Shown here piece after piece: positions 34,874-44,508 of a stretch of 64,000 bases of DNA; positions within the stretch are counted from its first letter, which is position 1; every line of letters begins with the position of its first letter. Location of the stretch: NCBI GenBank assembly GCA_965197275.1, contig CBDAMQ010000029.1:1-64000 (forward strand), in the 5' to 3' direction. The stretch comes from DASCOT01 sp965197275 (lineage in GTDB: Bacteria; Acidobacteriota; UBA890; WLXD01). A program made the position numbers and the translations under genes. Under the pieces are notes generated by a model that worked only from the letters and a program-made list of their open reading frames with translations, did not search any database and had not been told where the DNA came from.

Positions 34874-36991
34874 GTGCCGTTGCCACGCCAGGGTCGATAT
34901 GAAATCGCCGCTACACTTGCATCCGTGAGGTTTTCACTTTCCCGCTGGACGATCCCGCTTGGCGTCGCGCTTGTCGTCGTCGCCGTCACGGGCTTGCCGG
35001 GCGTGGAGCGCTCGCATCCTTTGACGGCTGTGGTCGGCTCCCTGTTGCTGGCGGTGTCGGCGGGCTGGTACTGGACCCTGGACGCGCGTGCGCAGCCCGA
35101 AGCGCTCGCGCGCATGCGAGTCGCGGGCCTGGCACTCGCCGGCCTGCTGCTGGCACTACTCTACGTCTTGCTGGTCGCGGCTCTGGGTCTGCCGGTTGGT
35201 CTGGCGCGGTTCCTGTATGCCTTGTGTCTCGGGGTATCGGCAATCGCGTTGGTGGTGGCGCTGTCGGCGGCCATCGATTTGGCGCAGCTGACGCGGCTGC
35301 GCGCTGCTCGGTATCTGGCGATCCTGGTTCTGGCAGGAGTGGCATTCACGCTCGTGGCGACGGTTGCCCGAGCCCACCCTGGCTCCGAGCCGAGCTCGTT
35401 TACCGATCCGACTCTGGCGCAGGCCGTGCTCGTTCTCTGCGCCGCAATGCTCGCCTACATCGCGCCGACCGAGTGGGTCCTGGTTCTCGAGACCAGGCAG
35501 CGATTGGCGGTCTTTATCGGTTGGCTTGTGGCGTTGATGCCTTTGGCCGCGGCGATGGCCGTCGCGCGCCTGGTTCCGCTACAGCACCAGCACCTACTCG
35601 TTGCCTTTGTGCGGCTGGCGGCACTGCTATGTCTGGTCTATCTGACGGTGATGTTGGCGCGGGCGACGCTGGCTCTGCCCGGCGCGCGTGCTTTCGAGCG
35701 CAAGGTGCGTGAGCTTGACGCCATCTATGACTTCAACCTCACCGCCGGCTCGGCGTTCAATCCGGAGGAACTCCAATCAGTGGTGCTCGACTCGATGCTC
35801 GCCGTGGCCGAACCTGACGTCGGCGCCGTGGTGGAGCCCGATCCCGCCGGATCAGGCTGTTCATGCGTTCTACTGCGCGCCGACGGGGGCGAGAAGCACT
35901 TATATCGATTCAACAGTCGGGCCCCGTGGGCTGCCCTGGCTGAGCGATTCACCGACCGCCGACCGGTCGTGGTCGCCGATCATCGCAAGGCGCCTCCTGG
36001 GGTGCTGGAGCGAATCTGGGAGCCGGAGTCGGGCAGCTCGGTGATCGTCCCGGTGATCACGCACGATGGCACACCCCGCGCGGTCCTCATCGCCGGTCGC
36101 TTCGAGACCTACGCGTTCGACCGCGGGGAGGTGCGCAGCCTCGCCGGGTTCGGCAATCAGGTTGCGTTGGCAATGGATCATGCACGGCTGCTGCGCGATA
36201 CGGTCGAGGCCGAGCGCCGGCAGCGCGAGCTCGAGATTGCACGCGAGTTTCAGCTCAACCTGGTGCCAGCGGAAGCCCCGGAGGTGCCGGGTATCGATAT
36301 CGCGGCGAGGTCGGATCCGGCTACCGAGGTCGGCGGCGACTACTACGACTACCTGACGCTGCGAAACGGCAACCTCGGCATTGTCGTCGGCGACGTGTCC
36401 GGACACGGTATGCGGGCCGGGCTGCTGATGGCGATGGCCAAGAGCGCGATCTACACCCACGGCCAGTCCGATGAGTCACCCACGGTGCTGATGGAACGAC
36501 TCAACGAGACCCTGCTGAACATGTCCGCCGACAACCAGTTCATGACGATGGTGTTCGTCGAGCTGGGCCGGGATCGACGCTCGTATCGGTACTCGAACGC
36601 CGGCCATCACTATCCGCTGCACATCCGGCACGGAGCAGGGACAGCGGAAGAGCTTGAATCCAACGGTCTCCCCCTGGGGATGTTGCCGCGCGCCCCGGGT
36701 CCGTTCATCGAGCGCGAGCTGGGCCCGGGGGACGTGCTCGTGTTCTACTCCGATGGAGTTGTGGAGGCCGGCGAGCAAGGCGGAGAGATGTTCGGCGTCG
36801 AGCGACTCGGCGAGGTTGTACTTGCGAATCGCGCCCGAGATGCGAAGACTGTTGTCGAGGCCGTCTTCCGCGCGGTCCACAAGTTCAGCGGGGACGAGCC
36901 TCTTGCTGACGACGCTACGATCGTTGTCGTTCGCGCGCTTCAAGACCAACCCCTGACGGAGGCAAGCAATGCCGACACGGCGGATGGCTAA
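34874..36991 (+). CDS. Membrane SpoIIE/PP2C phosphatase with GAF-like sensor domain
   Basis: The first possible start is GTG 34874 (705 residues); GTG 34925 is also possible, and neither has a clear ribosome site. Residues about 26-260 form eight or so membrane helices. A GAF-like region (about 283-440) is followed by a short coiled coil (VEAERRQRELEIAREFQ) and a SpoIIE phosphatase domain from about 468. Metal-binding residues are in GGDYYD (487-492), GDVSGHG (506-512) and the final DDATIVV. Such RsbU-like proteins dephosphorylate anti-sigma-factor antagonists. No partner kinase or antagonist is in the window. Confidence 0.85.
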   Translation: MPLPRQGRYEIAATLASVRFSLSRWTIPLGVALVVVAVTGLPGVERSHPLTAVVGSLLLAVSAGWYWTLDARAQPEALARMRVAGLALAGLLLALLYVLLVAALGLPVGLARFLYALCLGVSAIALVVALSAAIDLAQLTRLRAARYLAILVLAGVAFTLVATVARAHPGSEPSSFTDPTLAQAVLVLCAAMLAYIAPTEWVLVLETRQRLAVFIGWLVALMPLAAAMAVARLVPLQHQHLLVAFVRLAALLCLVYLTVMLARATLALPGARAFERKVRELDAIYDFNLTAGSAFNPEELQSVVLDSMLAVAEPDVGAVVEPDPAGSGCSCVLLRADGGEKHLYRFNSRAPWAALAERFTDRRPVVVADHRKAPPGVLERIWEPESGSSVIVPVITHDGTPRAVLIAGRFETYAFDRGEVRSLAGFGNQVALAMDHARLLRDTVEAERRQRELEIAREFQLNLVPAEAPEVPGIDIAARSDPATEVGGDYYDYLTLRNGNLGIVVGDVSGHGMRAGLLMAMAKSAIYTHGQSDESPTVLMERLNETLLNMSADNQFMTMVFVELGRDRRSYRYSNAGHHYPLHIRHGAGTAEELESNGLPLGMLPRAPGPFIERELGPGDVLVFYSDGVVEAGEQGGEMFGVERLGEVVLANRARDAKTVVEAVFRAVHKFSGDEPLADDATIVVVRALQDQPLTEASNADTADG

Positions 36992-38081
36992 CCGCAGCTT
37001 CATCTCACTGGTGCTGACAGGCGCGGCTGCAATGGCCACGATGTTCGCGCTCGCGGCAACCCCGGCCGTCGCCCAGGGCGTCGCAGGGCCGGCGGAGGGG
37101 GAGTCGATTGCCGACTGGACCACGCGCTGGCTGGAAGGGCCGGTATCGCTGATTGCCACCGGCGAAGAGGAGGAGACCTTCGGCGCCCTGACCACGACGC
37201 AGGAGCGCCTACAGTTCATCCGGCTGTTCTGGGAGCGGCGCGATCCGGTGCTCCGAGGCCCGCGCAACGAGTACCTCGACGAGTTCGAGCGCCGACTGGC
37301 GTACGCGACGGAGAACTTCGAGCCCCGGAGTGGCCCCGCCTGGGATACCCCCTTCGGTCAGATCGTCATGCACTTCGGTCCGCCGGATCGCACTCGGCGC
37401 GAGCTCTCGTACCCGGCCGGCTTCTCCACCCGGCCTCCGATCCTGTGGGGCTACGACGAGCAGTACCCCGGCCTGGAACCGAACGAGTTGATGCTGTTCG
37501 TCTATCGTGCCGGTCGATGGAAGCTGATGCCTCCCCAACCCATCGGCGTGACGGGCATCCCCGAAGAGATGCGGCGTGCCGAAGCACGCTCGGTGCTTGT
37601 CGGAATGCCGAGCGAGTATCAGCAAGCCATCGATCAGGCCATCGAACGCTCGCTGGTCAACCCGGTCAACTACCAGTCGGCGATCAGCGACGTGCGCACT
37701 GCCGTCATGCTTCCGGAAGCTCAGATTCCGTTCGGATGGTCGACGCGCCAGGCAGCGGCCGGCGGCAACGTAGGCGTCGAGATCGATCTGACCTTCCGGC
37801 TCGATTCGCTCATCTTCCATCTAGTGGAGGGCGAATTCACCACAGACATGGTTATCGACGCCCAGTTGCTCCGCGACGATGAGCCCCAGGCGCTGGCGTC
37901 GGAGCGCGTGGTGATCACCGTGCCGGAGGCGGAGATGGCCGGTCGACGCGGTGAGACGGTGCAGCGCACGATCGCCATGGAGGTGGTAGCGGGCGACTAC
38001 ACGCTCGAGTTGCTGTTGCTGGACCAGCTGCTCGGCTATCGCACGGTCTATCGGGAGGAGCTCCAGGTGCGATTGCCCTGA
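36969..38081 (+). CDS. GWxTD domain secreted protein
   Basis: A 370-residue protein with a signal peptide (AAAMATMFALAATPAVAQG). It contains the GWxTD-family core, including RLQFIRLFWERRDP, DEFERRLAYATENFE and the loop FGQIVMHFGPPDRTRRE. The start at 36969 has GGAGG at good spacing and lies 23 bases inside the end of the phosphatase gene, so the two are co-translated. The biochemical role of GWxTD proteins is not known. Its 3' end overlaps the convergent nucleotidyltransferase gene by 34 bases. Confidence 0.85.
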   Translation: MPTRRMANRSFISLVLTGAAAMATMFALAATPAVAQGVAGPAEGESIADWTTRWLEGPVSLIATGEEEETFGALTTTQERLQFIRLFWERRDPVLRGPRNEYLDEFERRLAYATENFEPRSGPAWDTPFGQIVMHFGPPDRTRRELSYPAGFSTRPPILWGYDEQYPGLEPNELMLFVYRAGRWKLMPPQPIGVTGIPEEMRRAEARSVLVGMPSEYQQAIDQAIERSLVNPVNYQSAISDVRTAVMLPEAQIPFGWSTRQAAAGGNVGVEIDLTFRLDSLIFHLVEGEFTTDMVIDAQLLRDDEPQALASERVVITVPEAEMAGRRGETVQRTIAMEVVAGDYTLELLLLDQLLGYRTVYREELQVRLP

Positions 38082-39082
38082 GGCTCGAGGCGAGCGTCCT
38101 GGGCCTCTTGAATGTCCTGTAGCCGCTCCCAGTTGTCCTCCAGGAGCCGCAATTCCTCCAGAAAATCGACGTCGATACCGGCGCCCCCGTGCGCCACCGG
38201 CACCAGCCGCGTGCCCTTCTCGGCTCGTAGCACGCGCGCGCCGTGTCGCTCGATTCGGCGTCGGCTGACGAGCACCGACAGCGCGTAACGGAAGGTACGG
38301 CCAATGCGGCCGCGAATACCGCCTCGACGACCGATCTTCTCCATCTCCTTGGCGATGGAGAGGATCAGCGTGTCGATCAGGGCCGATGGTGCGCGGGTGC
38401 CGAGCCACGCAACGACGAGACGTAGCAGCCCGAGCAGCGCTCCGAGTTGTTCCTGCTTGCGCACGCCGTAAAGCTCGTCCAGCACCCGCAGACGATGCAG
38501 CCTGGCCGGAATGGCGAGGTTCAGGCCGCTCGCCCGGCCCGACATTTCGCGCAAGTGAAGGCAGGTCCGCCGGAAGAAGGGCATGTATTCGGCGTATGCC
38601 TCCTGAAGGGCGACGCCGTGAAAATAGTCGGCCTGGTCGACGTCCGGGCCGCAGCTGGTCAGGAAGTCGCGAACCGCTGCCGGAGTAGTCAGCGGGTGGT
38701 CGCCGAAAAGCACCAGCACCGGTTCGTCCGGCTGCGGATCGACCCCGGCATAGGCGAGCGACAGGTTGGCTGCCAGCGTTGCGCCCGGGCGTTGTATCAG
38801 CGGATGGAATCCATACCGGGAGGGAATACGGCGCAACGAATGCTCCGGCGCCAGGATCCACACTCGTGCTAGACCGCACGATTCCAGAGTATCGAGCATG
38901 TACTCGATCACGAGTCGACCCCGCAGCCGGAGGAACGCCTTGTTCTCCAGCGGTACTTCGGGCTCACAGCGCCTCAGCCTTTCGGCGCGGCGGCGGCGCC
39001 GCCGCTCGGAGACGGAGTTCGAGCCGGCCAGCACGAGAACCTTCAGGTTCGAGGTAAACGGGGCGGGGAACTGGTCGACCAT
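38048..39082 (-). CDS. MobA/GlmU-like nucleotidyltransferase domain protein
   Basis: The 344-residue protein has an N-terminal Rossmann-like NTP transferase core: VLVLAGSNS replaces the usual GGxGTR loop, then ENKAFLRLRGRLVIEYMLDTL and LVLFGDHPLTTP with the metal-binding Asp. The loop differs from the standard glycine-rich motif, so nucleotide use is not certain. The C-terminal 100 residues are basic with no clear domain. It follows the methyltransferase gene by 45 bp on the same strand. Confidence 0.72.
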   Translation of the reverse strand: MVDQFPAPFTSNLKVLVLAGSNSVSERRRRRRAERLRRCEPEVPLENKAFLRLRGRLVIEYMLDTLESCGLARVWILAPEHSLRRIPSRYGFHPLIQRPGATLAANLSLAYAGVDPQPDEPVLVLFGDHPLTTPAAVRDFLTSCGPDVDQADYFHGVALQEAYAEYMPFFRRTCLHLREMSGRASGLNLAIPARLHRLRVLDELYGVRKQEQLGALLGLLRLVVAWLGTRAPSALIDTLILSIAKEMEKIGRRGGIRGRIGRTFRYALSVLVSRRRIERHGARVLRAEKGTRLVPVAHGGAGIDVDFLEELRLLEDNWERLQDIQEAQDARLEPQGNRTWSSSR

Positions 39083-39127
39083 GAGGGCGATTATAGCGTT
39101 GAAGCGGCAGCGGCTCCGGGGAGGCTG

Positions 39128-39832
39128 CTAGCCTGCTGACGGGGTGACCGGAGCCCGCTGTGCTAGTACCTCGCGCGTGTACGACGGCGCGGATTGGATC
39201 TCGCAGGCGGCGAAGCGCGACAGCATCAGGCGAATCTCGGCGTCGACCCAATTGGTCGGCAGCCTTCGTGGTACCGCAGCGGAGGTCACCTGCAGGCTCT
39301 GGCGGTCAACGATTTGGTACTGCCGTCGAGTATCGAGCCGTCCGTCGGCGTCGAGGAAGACCGCGTACATCAAGCCAGAAGGGCGGAGCAGCCGGTGGCA
39401 CTCGCGGGCGAACTGTCGAGCGAGGACGAACGGGAGCCGCGAGAGCACGTTCCAGGAACAGATCGCAGAGTAGCTCCCGTCTTCGAATGGCAGACGCTGC
39501 TCCCGGAGCGTGTCTGTCGAGAGCGTCAACGGCGTGATCTCGAGCTGGCCGAGTCGCCGGGTCTCGTGAGCAAACAGATCGTAGCAGCTGACGTCGAATC
39601 CACGGCAGGCCCAAAACTGTATGTTGTCGTTGTTCGTCGGTCCGAGGTCGAGGACACGCGCCGGGGGCGTGGACGCGTGCAGCGCTCCGGTCATCCGCCA
39701 CAGGAGGTTAGACGGATACGAGCGGTTTGGGAGTAGGTCGTCCTCGGAGCGCTCGGCAACGTCGACTGTGGCGGTCGCGAAGTCACGCGTGCGGAGGTCG
39801 CGCGGGCCTTTCGGATCGGTGGAATGCGCCAC
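39128..39832 (-). CDS. Class I SAM-dependent methyltransferase
   Basis: The start is GTG at 39832, giving 234 residues. The SAM-binding motif I is VLDLGPTNNDNIQFW, an unusual form of the usual glycine-rich loop, followed by GFDVSCYDLF with the acidic residue that binds ribose. CSWNVLSRLPFVLARQFAREC and GLMYAVFLDADGR complete the fold. The target is unknown. It is 45 bp upstream of the nucleotidyltransferase gene. Confidence 0.75.
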   Translation of the reverse strand: MAHSTDPKGPRDLRTRDFATATVDVAERSEDDLLPNRSYPSNLLWRMTGALHASTPPARVLDLGPTNNDNIQFWACRGFDVSCYDLFAHETRRLGQLEITPLTLSTDTLREQRLPFEDGSYSAICSWNVLSRLPFVLARQFARECHRLLRPSGLMYAVFLDADGRLDTRRQYQIVDRQSLQVTSAAVPRRLPTNWVDAEIRLMLSRFAACEIQSAPSYTREVLAQRAPVTPSAG

Positions 39833-39986
39833 GCTCAGCGGACCGTGGGCTGCACCGTTGCCGACGCCGTCAAGACGCCCATCAACAAAGTCGGGCCGCT
39901 AGCCACCGTTGCTTGCCACGATGTCCCGGCGCAGAAAAATCCCCCTCATGGCGCTCAAGAATACCAGCCGTCGAACCTACGGTCGC

Positions 39987-40739
39987 TCAGCGCCCCGTCG
40001 GAACTGCGGTGTCCACACCGAAGAGCCCCTGCAACGCAGCGACCTCTTCAGGCAGGAGGCGGAACGACTCTCGCCGGTCGCCGAGCCATTCGCCCAAGTC
40101 GAACGACTCGCGCATCAAACCGGCGCCCGAATGGTCCAGCTTGTTGAGAAGAATGTGAACCATCTCGTGGGCCGCCGCCCGGGCGACGACGAGCGGTGCC
40201 AGGGCCGGGAGGAAGTCACCGCACTCAGGAGGAGCGAGCTCCATGATCGCCGGATCGGGCTCGACACCGGCGGCCTCAGCCTGAGCGCGCGCGCGTGTCG
40301 CCTCGCGGCAGCGCAGCACGGCCTGCTGCCGAAACCACAGTGCCTGCCGGTAGAACACGAAACAATTGCGGCCGACGCCCGTGTCGTCGTGCGGCGCCAG
40401 GCCGATGACGTTCGACGGACCGTGGAACCAGCGTGTTCCGTCAGAAGCCAGAATCAGGAATCGCAGCTCGCCCTGCCGGAGCTTGCGACGCGGTGAGTCG
40501 TCGAGCACCCAGCGCAGCGTGATGCCGGCCTGAGCGCGAAACACTGCCTCGATCTCTTCCTGAATCGTCACCATCTCGTCGCGGGAGACGAGTTGATGGT
40601 CGATGAGGTAAACGACTAGCTCGGTCCGCGTCTGACTCGGTGGCTCACCGAGTGCCGCCGGCGTGCCGCCGATGAGCAGCAGCGTTGCGAGTGTCCCGCA
40701 CACAGCCTTCATGTGGAGCTTGATGGAGTTCTTGAGCAT
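39987..40739 (-). CDS. Secreted protein with HExxH zinc-protease motif
   Basis: From the ATG at 40739 the protein has 250 residues and a signal peptide (GTLATLLLIGGTPAALG). No clear ribosome site separates this start from 40712 or 40778. The motif is H191-E-M-V-H195, with a further histidine at H203 and then SGAGLM, which could be a Met-turn. The spacing differs from the metzincin HExxHxxGxxH pattern, so the third ligand is uncertain. I could not place it in a known peptidase family. Confidence 0.65.
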   Translation of the reverse strand: MLKNSIKLHMKAVCGTLATLLLIGGTPAALGEPPSQTRTELVVYLIDHQLVSRDEMVTIQEEIEAVFRAQAGITLRWVLDDSPRRKLRQGELRFLILASDGTRWFHGPSNVIGLAPHDDTGVGRNCFVFYRQALWFRQQAVLRCREATRARAQAEAAGVEPDPAIMELAPPECGDFLPALAPLVVARAAAHEMVHILLNKLDHSGAGLMRESFDLGEWLGDRRESFRLLPEEVAALQGLFGVDTAVPTGR

Positions 40740-40885
40740 AGTTTGCACAGTCGCTGAACGGGAAGGAACCGCAGGCACGCCACTATATCATTCGGCGACT
40801 CTTGGACGTTGGAGCAACGAACCGGCCTCCCGTGACCCGGATCACGTGGAGCTCCCATTGCGACGGAGCGCCTGGCAGCGGATCC

Positions 40886-41230
40886 CTAGCCGACGACCGA
40901 GACCCCGTCGGATTCCCACACCAGCTTGTGGTCACCACGGATGCCGTTGTGGATGGCCCCTTCGATGATCTCCACGCCCTTTCCCTGTACGAGCGCATGC
41001 AGAGCGCCCGGATCGGCGATGGAGTTCTCGCTCAGGACGTCGCGGGATATCTCCAGGCGCAGCGCGAACCCGACGCCGTCATCGCCAATGATGTGGAAGG
41101 CGCACAGCGCTTCGTCGTGTTTGTCACCTTCGGTCGGCGGGTCCCAGTCCGGCAGGTCAAGACGGATGCGGAACGATTGCTGGGTCGCGCCGTCTACAAA
41201 GATCCACGGCAGCCGCGGTGGCTTCTTCAA
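40886..41230 (-). CDS. Small hypothetical protein
   Basis: This 114-residue frame begins with TTG at 41230, nine bases after GAGGA. The sequence is ordinary for a folded cytoplasmic protein (FRIRLDLPDWDPP, AFHIIGDDGVGFALRLEIS, GAIHNGIRGDHKLVW). The opposite frame 40802-41248 is its mirror and has no such character. No function can be given. Its 5' flank touches a short copy of CTAGCAGGCCG at 41244-41254. Confidence 0.55.
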   Translation of the reverse strand: MKKPPRLPWIFVDGATQQSFRIRLDLPDWDPPTEGDKHDEALCAFHIIGDDGVGFALRLEISRDVLSENSIADPGALHALVQGKGVEIIEGAIHNGIRGDHKLVWESDGVSVVG

Positions 41231-41330
41231 CGTGGTCGTGTCCTCTAGCAGGCCGGCGCCTCGCGGAGCCTGGCGCCGCCGGCATCGGTTGGGGCGCGAG
41301 ACTACACCATGACCGTGTCGGGGGTCGCTC

Positions 41331-42605
41331 TCAAGCGGCTCGGATCAACCGTGCGATGGCACCGATCGTGGGACGCTTGCCGGACATGAGCAGGGTGAAG
41401 CGAAACATTTTTGCAGCCAGCCAGACGAGCGCCATCGTTGCCGCTAGCAGTAGCCCGATCCCGAGCCAGATCTCCCACGTGGGGGGGCGTAACACGTTGA
41501 TCCGCGCCAGCATCACCAGCGGCGTGGCCGGTGGGAACAGCGAAATCACGCGTGTGATCGTCGCGGCCGGATTGGTGATCGCATAGAACACGAACATCAA
41601 GCTGAACACCATCGGCATTACGAGCGGAAAAGCGATCTGTTGGAGCTCTTCCGATGACGTGCACGTCGATGCGGCCGCCGCATAGATGACCGAATAGAAC
41701 GTGTATCCGAGCAAGTACAGGATGGCGAAGTAGAACATCAGCGACGGATCGAAGAACTCCAATAGGTCGGTGCCCTGCATCGCTGCACCCACTGCGAACG
41801 CCGGCAGGACCACCAACCCGACGACCAGCGCTAACAGGGCCCAGATGACCAGTTGTAGGAGGCTCGCGGCGAGCACGCCGAGGATCTTGCCGGAGATGAA
41901 CTCGGTCGAGGTCACGGCGCCGAGTATGAGCTCGATCAGCCGCGTAGATTTCTCTTCGATGATCGAATTGCCCATTTGCTGGCCGCCGATCAGGACGGTC
42001 ATGTACAGCAGCATTGCCAGCATGAACGTGCTCAGGTAGGCACGCGCGAACCCGCCCTCCTCTTCGCCCTCGGCGGAGACGGTGATTGCCTCCAGGTCCC
42101 AGGCAACGAGCGCGTTGATGCGCTCTGACTCCAAGCCGCTGCCTTCGAGGTAGTCCTCCAGCGCCACCCGGCGAACGCTACGTTCGAGTGTGTTGCTGAT
42201 CACGAGGTTGCCTGTCTCACGAGCGTAGTAGCGGCCTCGGATGCCGAGCTCATCGTCGAGCTGCAGGAGCAGGTAACCGTCGAGCGTCTCGTCAACGATC
42301 TGTTGCTGGAGCGATGCGGTGGCGTTCTCGAGTTCGGTTTCGGTTAACGAACGGACCGCAGTGATCTCGAGGGTGAAGTCGTCGACCTCGGCGAGACGAT
42401 CAGCGATCTGGGAGCCACTGCCCGTACCGACGTCGGCGACGGCAATTCGTAGCTCCTCGATGTCCGCCCGCTCCAATAGGTTGGGAATGAAAATCCACAT
42501 GGACATGAACACCGGAACCAGCAGAGTCCCGATAACGAACCACTTGTTGCGCACTTTGGCGATGAACTCTCGGCGCGCCACGTTGAATATCTGTGTGGTG
42601 CTCAT
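41331..42605 (-). CDS. ABC-2 family exporter permease (NatB-like)
   Basis: From the ATG at 42605 the protein has 424 residues; the longer frame to 43223 is a shadow of the ATPase. It starts FNVARREFIAKVRNKWFVIG, has one helix, a periplasmic domain of about 170 residues, and then five or six helices. NSIIEEKSTRLIELILGAVTS is the conserved motif of NatB-type permeases. It overlaps the ATPase stop by three bases. The cargo is unknown, but Na+ or antimicrobial export are common for the class. Confidence 0.87.
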   Translation of the reverse strand: MSTTQIFNVARREFIAKVRNKWFVIGTLLVPVFMSMWIFIPNLLERADIEELRIAVADVGTGSGSQIADRLAEVDDFTLEITAVRSLTETELENATASLQQQIVDETLDGYLLLQLDDELGIRGRYYARETGNLVISNTLERSVRRVALEDYLEGSGLESERINALVAWDLEAITVSAEGEEEGGFARAYLSTFMLAMLLYMTVLIGGQQMGNSIIEEKSTRLIELILGAVTSTEFISGKILGVLAASLLQLVIWALLALVVGLVVLPAFAVGAAMQGTDLLEFFDPSLMFYFAILYLLGYTFYSVIYAAAASTCTSSEELQQIAFPLVMPMVFSLMFVFYAITNPAATITRVISLFPPATPLVMLARINVLRPPTWEIWLGIGLLLAATMALVWLAAKMFRFTLLMSGKRPTIGAIARLIRAA

Positions 42606-43573
42606 GAGCTTTCCGCCCCGCTCACCAGCTCGCCCTCTTCGGTGAGAACCATCTGCGCTTCCCCGTCGGAGACATGTCCCACCTTGTCGAGAAAGATCTC
42701 CTCCATCGACGGTTGCTCGGCGCTGAAAGAGTGCAGCTGCACGCGTTCGAGCAAGGTGCGGAGCAGCGGCTGTGTGTCCGCCCCGGCTTCCATTTCCAGC
42801 CGCGCCGACTGGCCGGAATCGTTTATCTTGGCGACCCCCGGCAAGCCTGTCAGCACCTCGCCCGATCCGTCGTATTGGATGGCCAGCGTGTTGCGCCCGT
42901 GCGCCGCGCGGACCTCGCTGAGCGCGCCGTTCAGGACCAGATCGCCGCGATGAATGAGCGCCACGAAGTCGCACATCGCCTCTACCTGTTCCATGCGGTG
43001 CGATGACAGGATCACGGTGCAGCCGCGCTCGCTCTGCTCCAAGATCAACTCTTTGAGCAGGCGCGTGTTCACCGGATCGAGCCCCGTGAATGGCTCGTCG
43101 AGGACTACCAGCTCCGGCTCGTGAATCACCGCGGCAGCAAACTGCACCTTCTGCTGCATGCCCTTGGAAAGCTCGTTGGTGGCCGATTTGGCGCGATCGC
43201 CGAGTCCGAGGCGTTCCAGCCACGCGGTGGCCCGCCGGGTTGCGTCGGCGACGCCCAGACCGCGGATCGTGCCTAAGAACGAGAGCTGCTCGAGCACCTG
43301 CATCTTCGGGTAGAGGCCACGCTCTTCAGGCAAGTATCCGACCCGATAACGAGTCGCCAGCGGGTCCTGCTCGCCGAGCAACCGCACTTCGCCCCGGTCT
43401 GGCAGGTAGATGCCGAGACAGGTCCGAATCGTGGTGGTCTTGCCGGACCCGTTCGGACCCATGAGCCCGAAAATGCTGCCGTTCGGGACCTCGAGGTCGA
43501 GCGAGTTGACGGCAACGACGCCCTCGAACTCCTTGACCAAGCCGATCGTCTGAAGCGCGGGTTTCTCACTCAT
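42602..43573 (-). CDS. ABC transporter ATP-binding protein (NatA-like)
   Basis: The ATG at 43573 gives 323 residues and starts with the family opening LQTIGLVKEFEGVVAVN. Walker A is GPNGSGKTTT, the signature LSKGMQQKVQFAAAV, Walker B LVVLDEPFTGLDP, and the switch histidine is in LSSHRMEQVE. The C-terminal 90 residues fit a DUF4162-type tail. It precedes the permease with overlapping stop and start, forming a two-gene exporter. Confidence 0.9.
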   Translation of the reverse strand: MSEKPALQTIGLVKEFEGVVAVNSLDLEVPNGSIFGLMGPNGSGKTTTIRTCLGIYLPDRGEVRLLGEQDPLATRYRVGYLPEERGLYPKMQVLEQLSFLGTIRGLGVADATRRATAWLERLGLGDRAKSATNELSKGMQQKVQFAAAVIHEPELVVLDEPFTGLDPVNTRLLKELILEQSERGCTVILSSHRMEQVEAMCDFVALIHRGDLVLNGALSEVRAAHGRNTLAIQYDGSGEVLTGLPGVAKINDSGQSARLEMEAGADTQPLLRTLLERVQLHSFSAEQPSMEEIFLDKVGHVSDGEAQMVLTEEGELVSGAESS

Positions 43574-43681
43574 GGGCCGACGGTAGCCCCGTGGGCGGGT
43601 GCCGGCAAGCCGCCTGAGCTTGGGCGGCGGCGCAGACCACTGGACGGTTCGCCGCCGGCGCTGAGCGGTAGAGGCAACAAA

Positions 43682-43710
43682 GGCCGGGAATGTCGCCGAC
43701 ATTCCCGGCC
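43682..43710 (-). terminator. Strong intrinsic terminator after superoxide dismutase
   Basis: A perfect inverted repeat GGCCGGGAATGT...ACATTCCCGGCC (12-bp stem, 5-base loop) lies 20 bases past the dismutase stop. On the minus strand it is followed by TTTGTTG. It is well placed to end the dismutase message. Confidence 0.8.
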
Positions 43711-43730
43711 AAGGTCACGCCGAAAAGAGC

Positions 43731-44345
<615 letters not shown>

Positions 44346-44508
44346 CGGAGAATCCTCCATCGGATAAGCGCGGGGGCCAGCGCCGCGGGTCAGCTGATCC
44401 ATCGAGCTCCCGTCCCTCGGCAGCAAGGCTTGCCGGCGCCGTTGCCTGACGCCGGCGCGGTCACGGGAGCCGCGACGGCATCCTCTCATATCCTCGGCGC
44501 AACGGCGA

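Noticed and set aside
40802..41248. Plus-strand frame opposite the small hypothetical gene
   Set aside because: The minus-strand frame has the more protein-like composition; the plus strand frame has no motif or good ribosome site.
42606..43223. N-terminal extension of the NatB-like permease frame
   Set aside because: It overlaps the ATPase gene in another frame and has no conserved residues; the permease starts at 42605.
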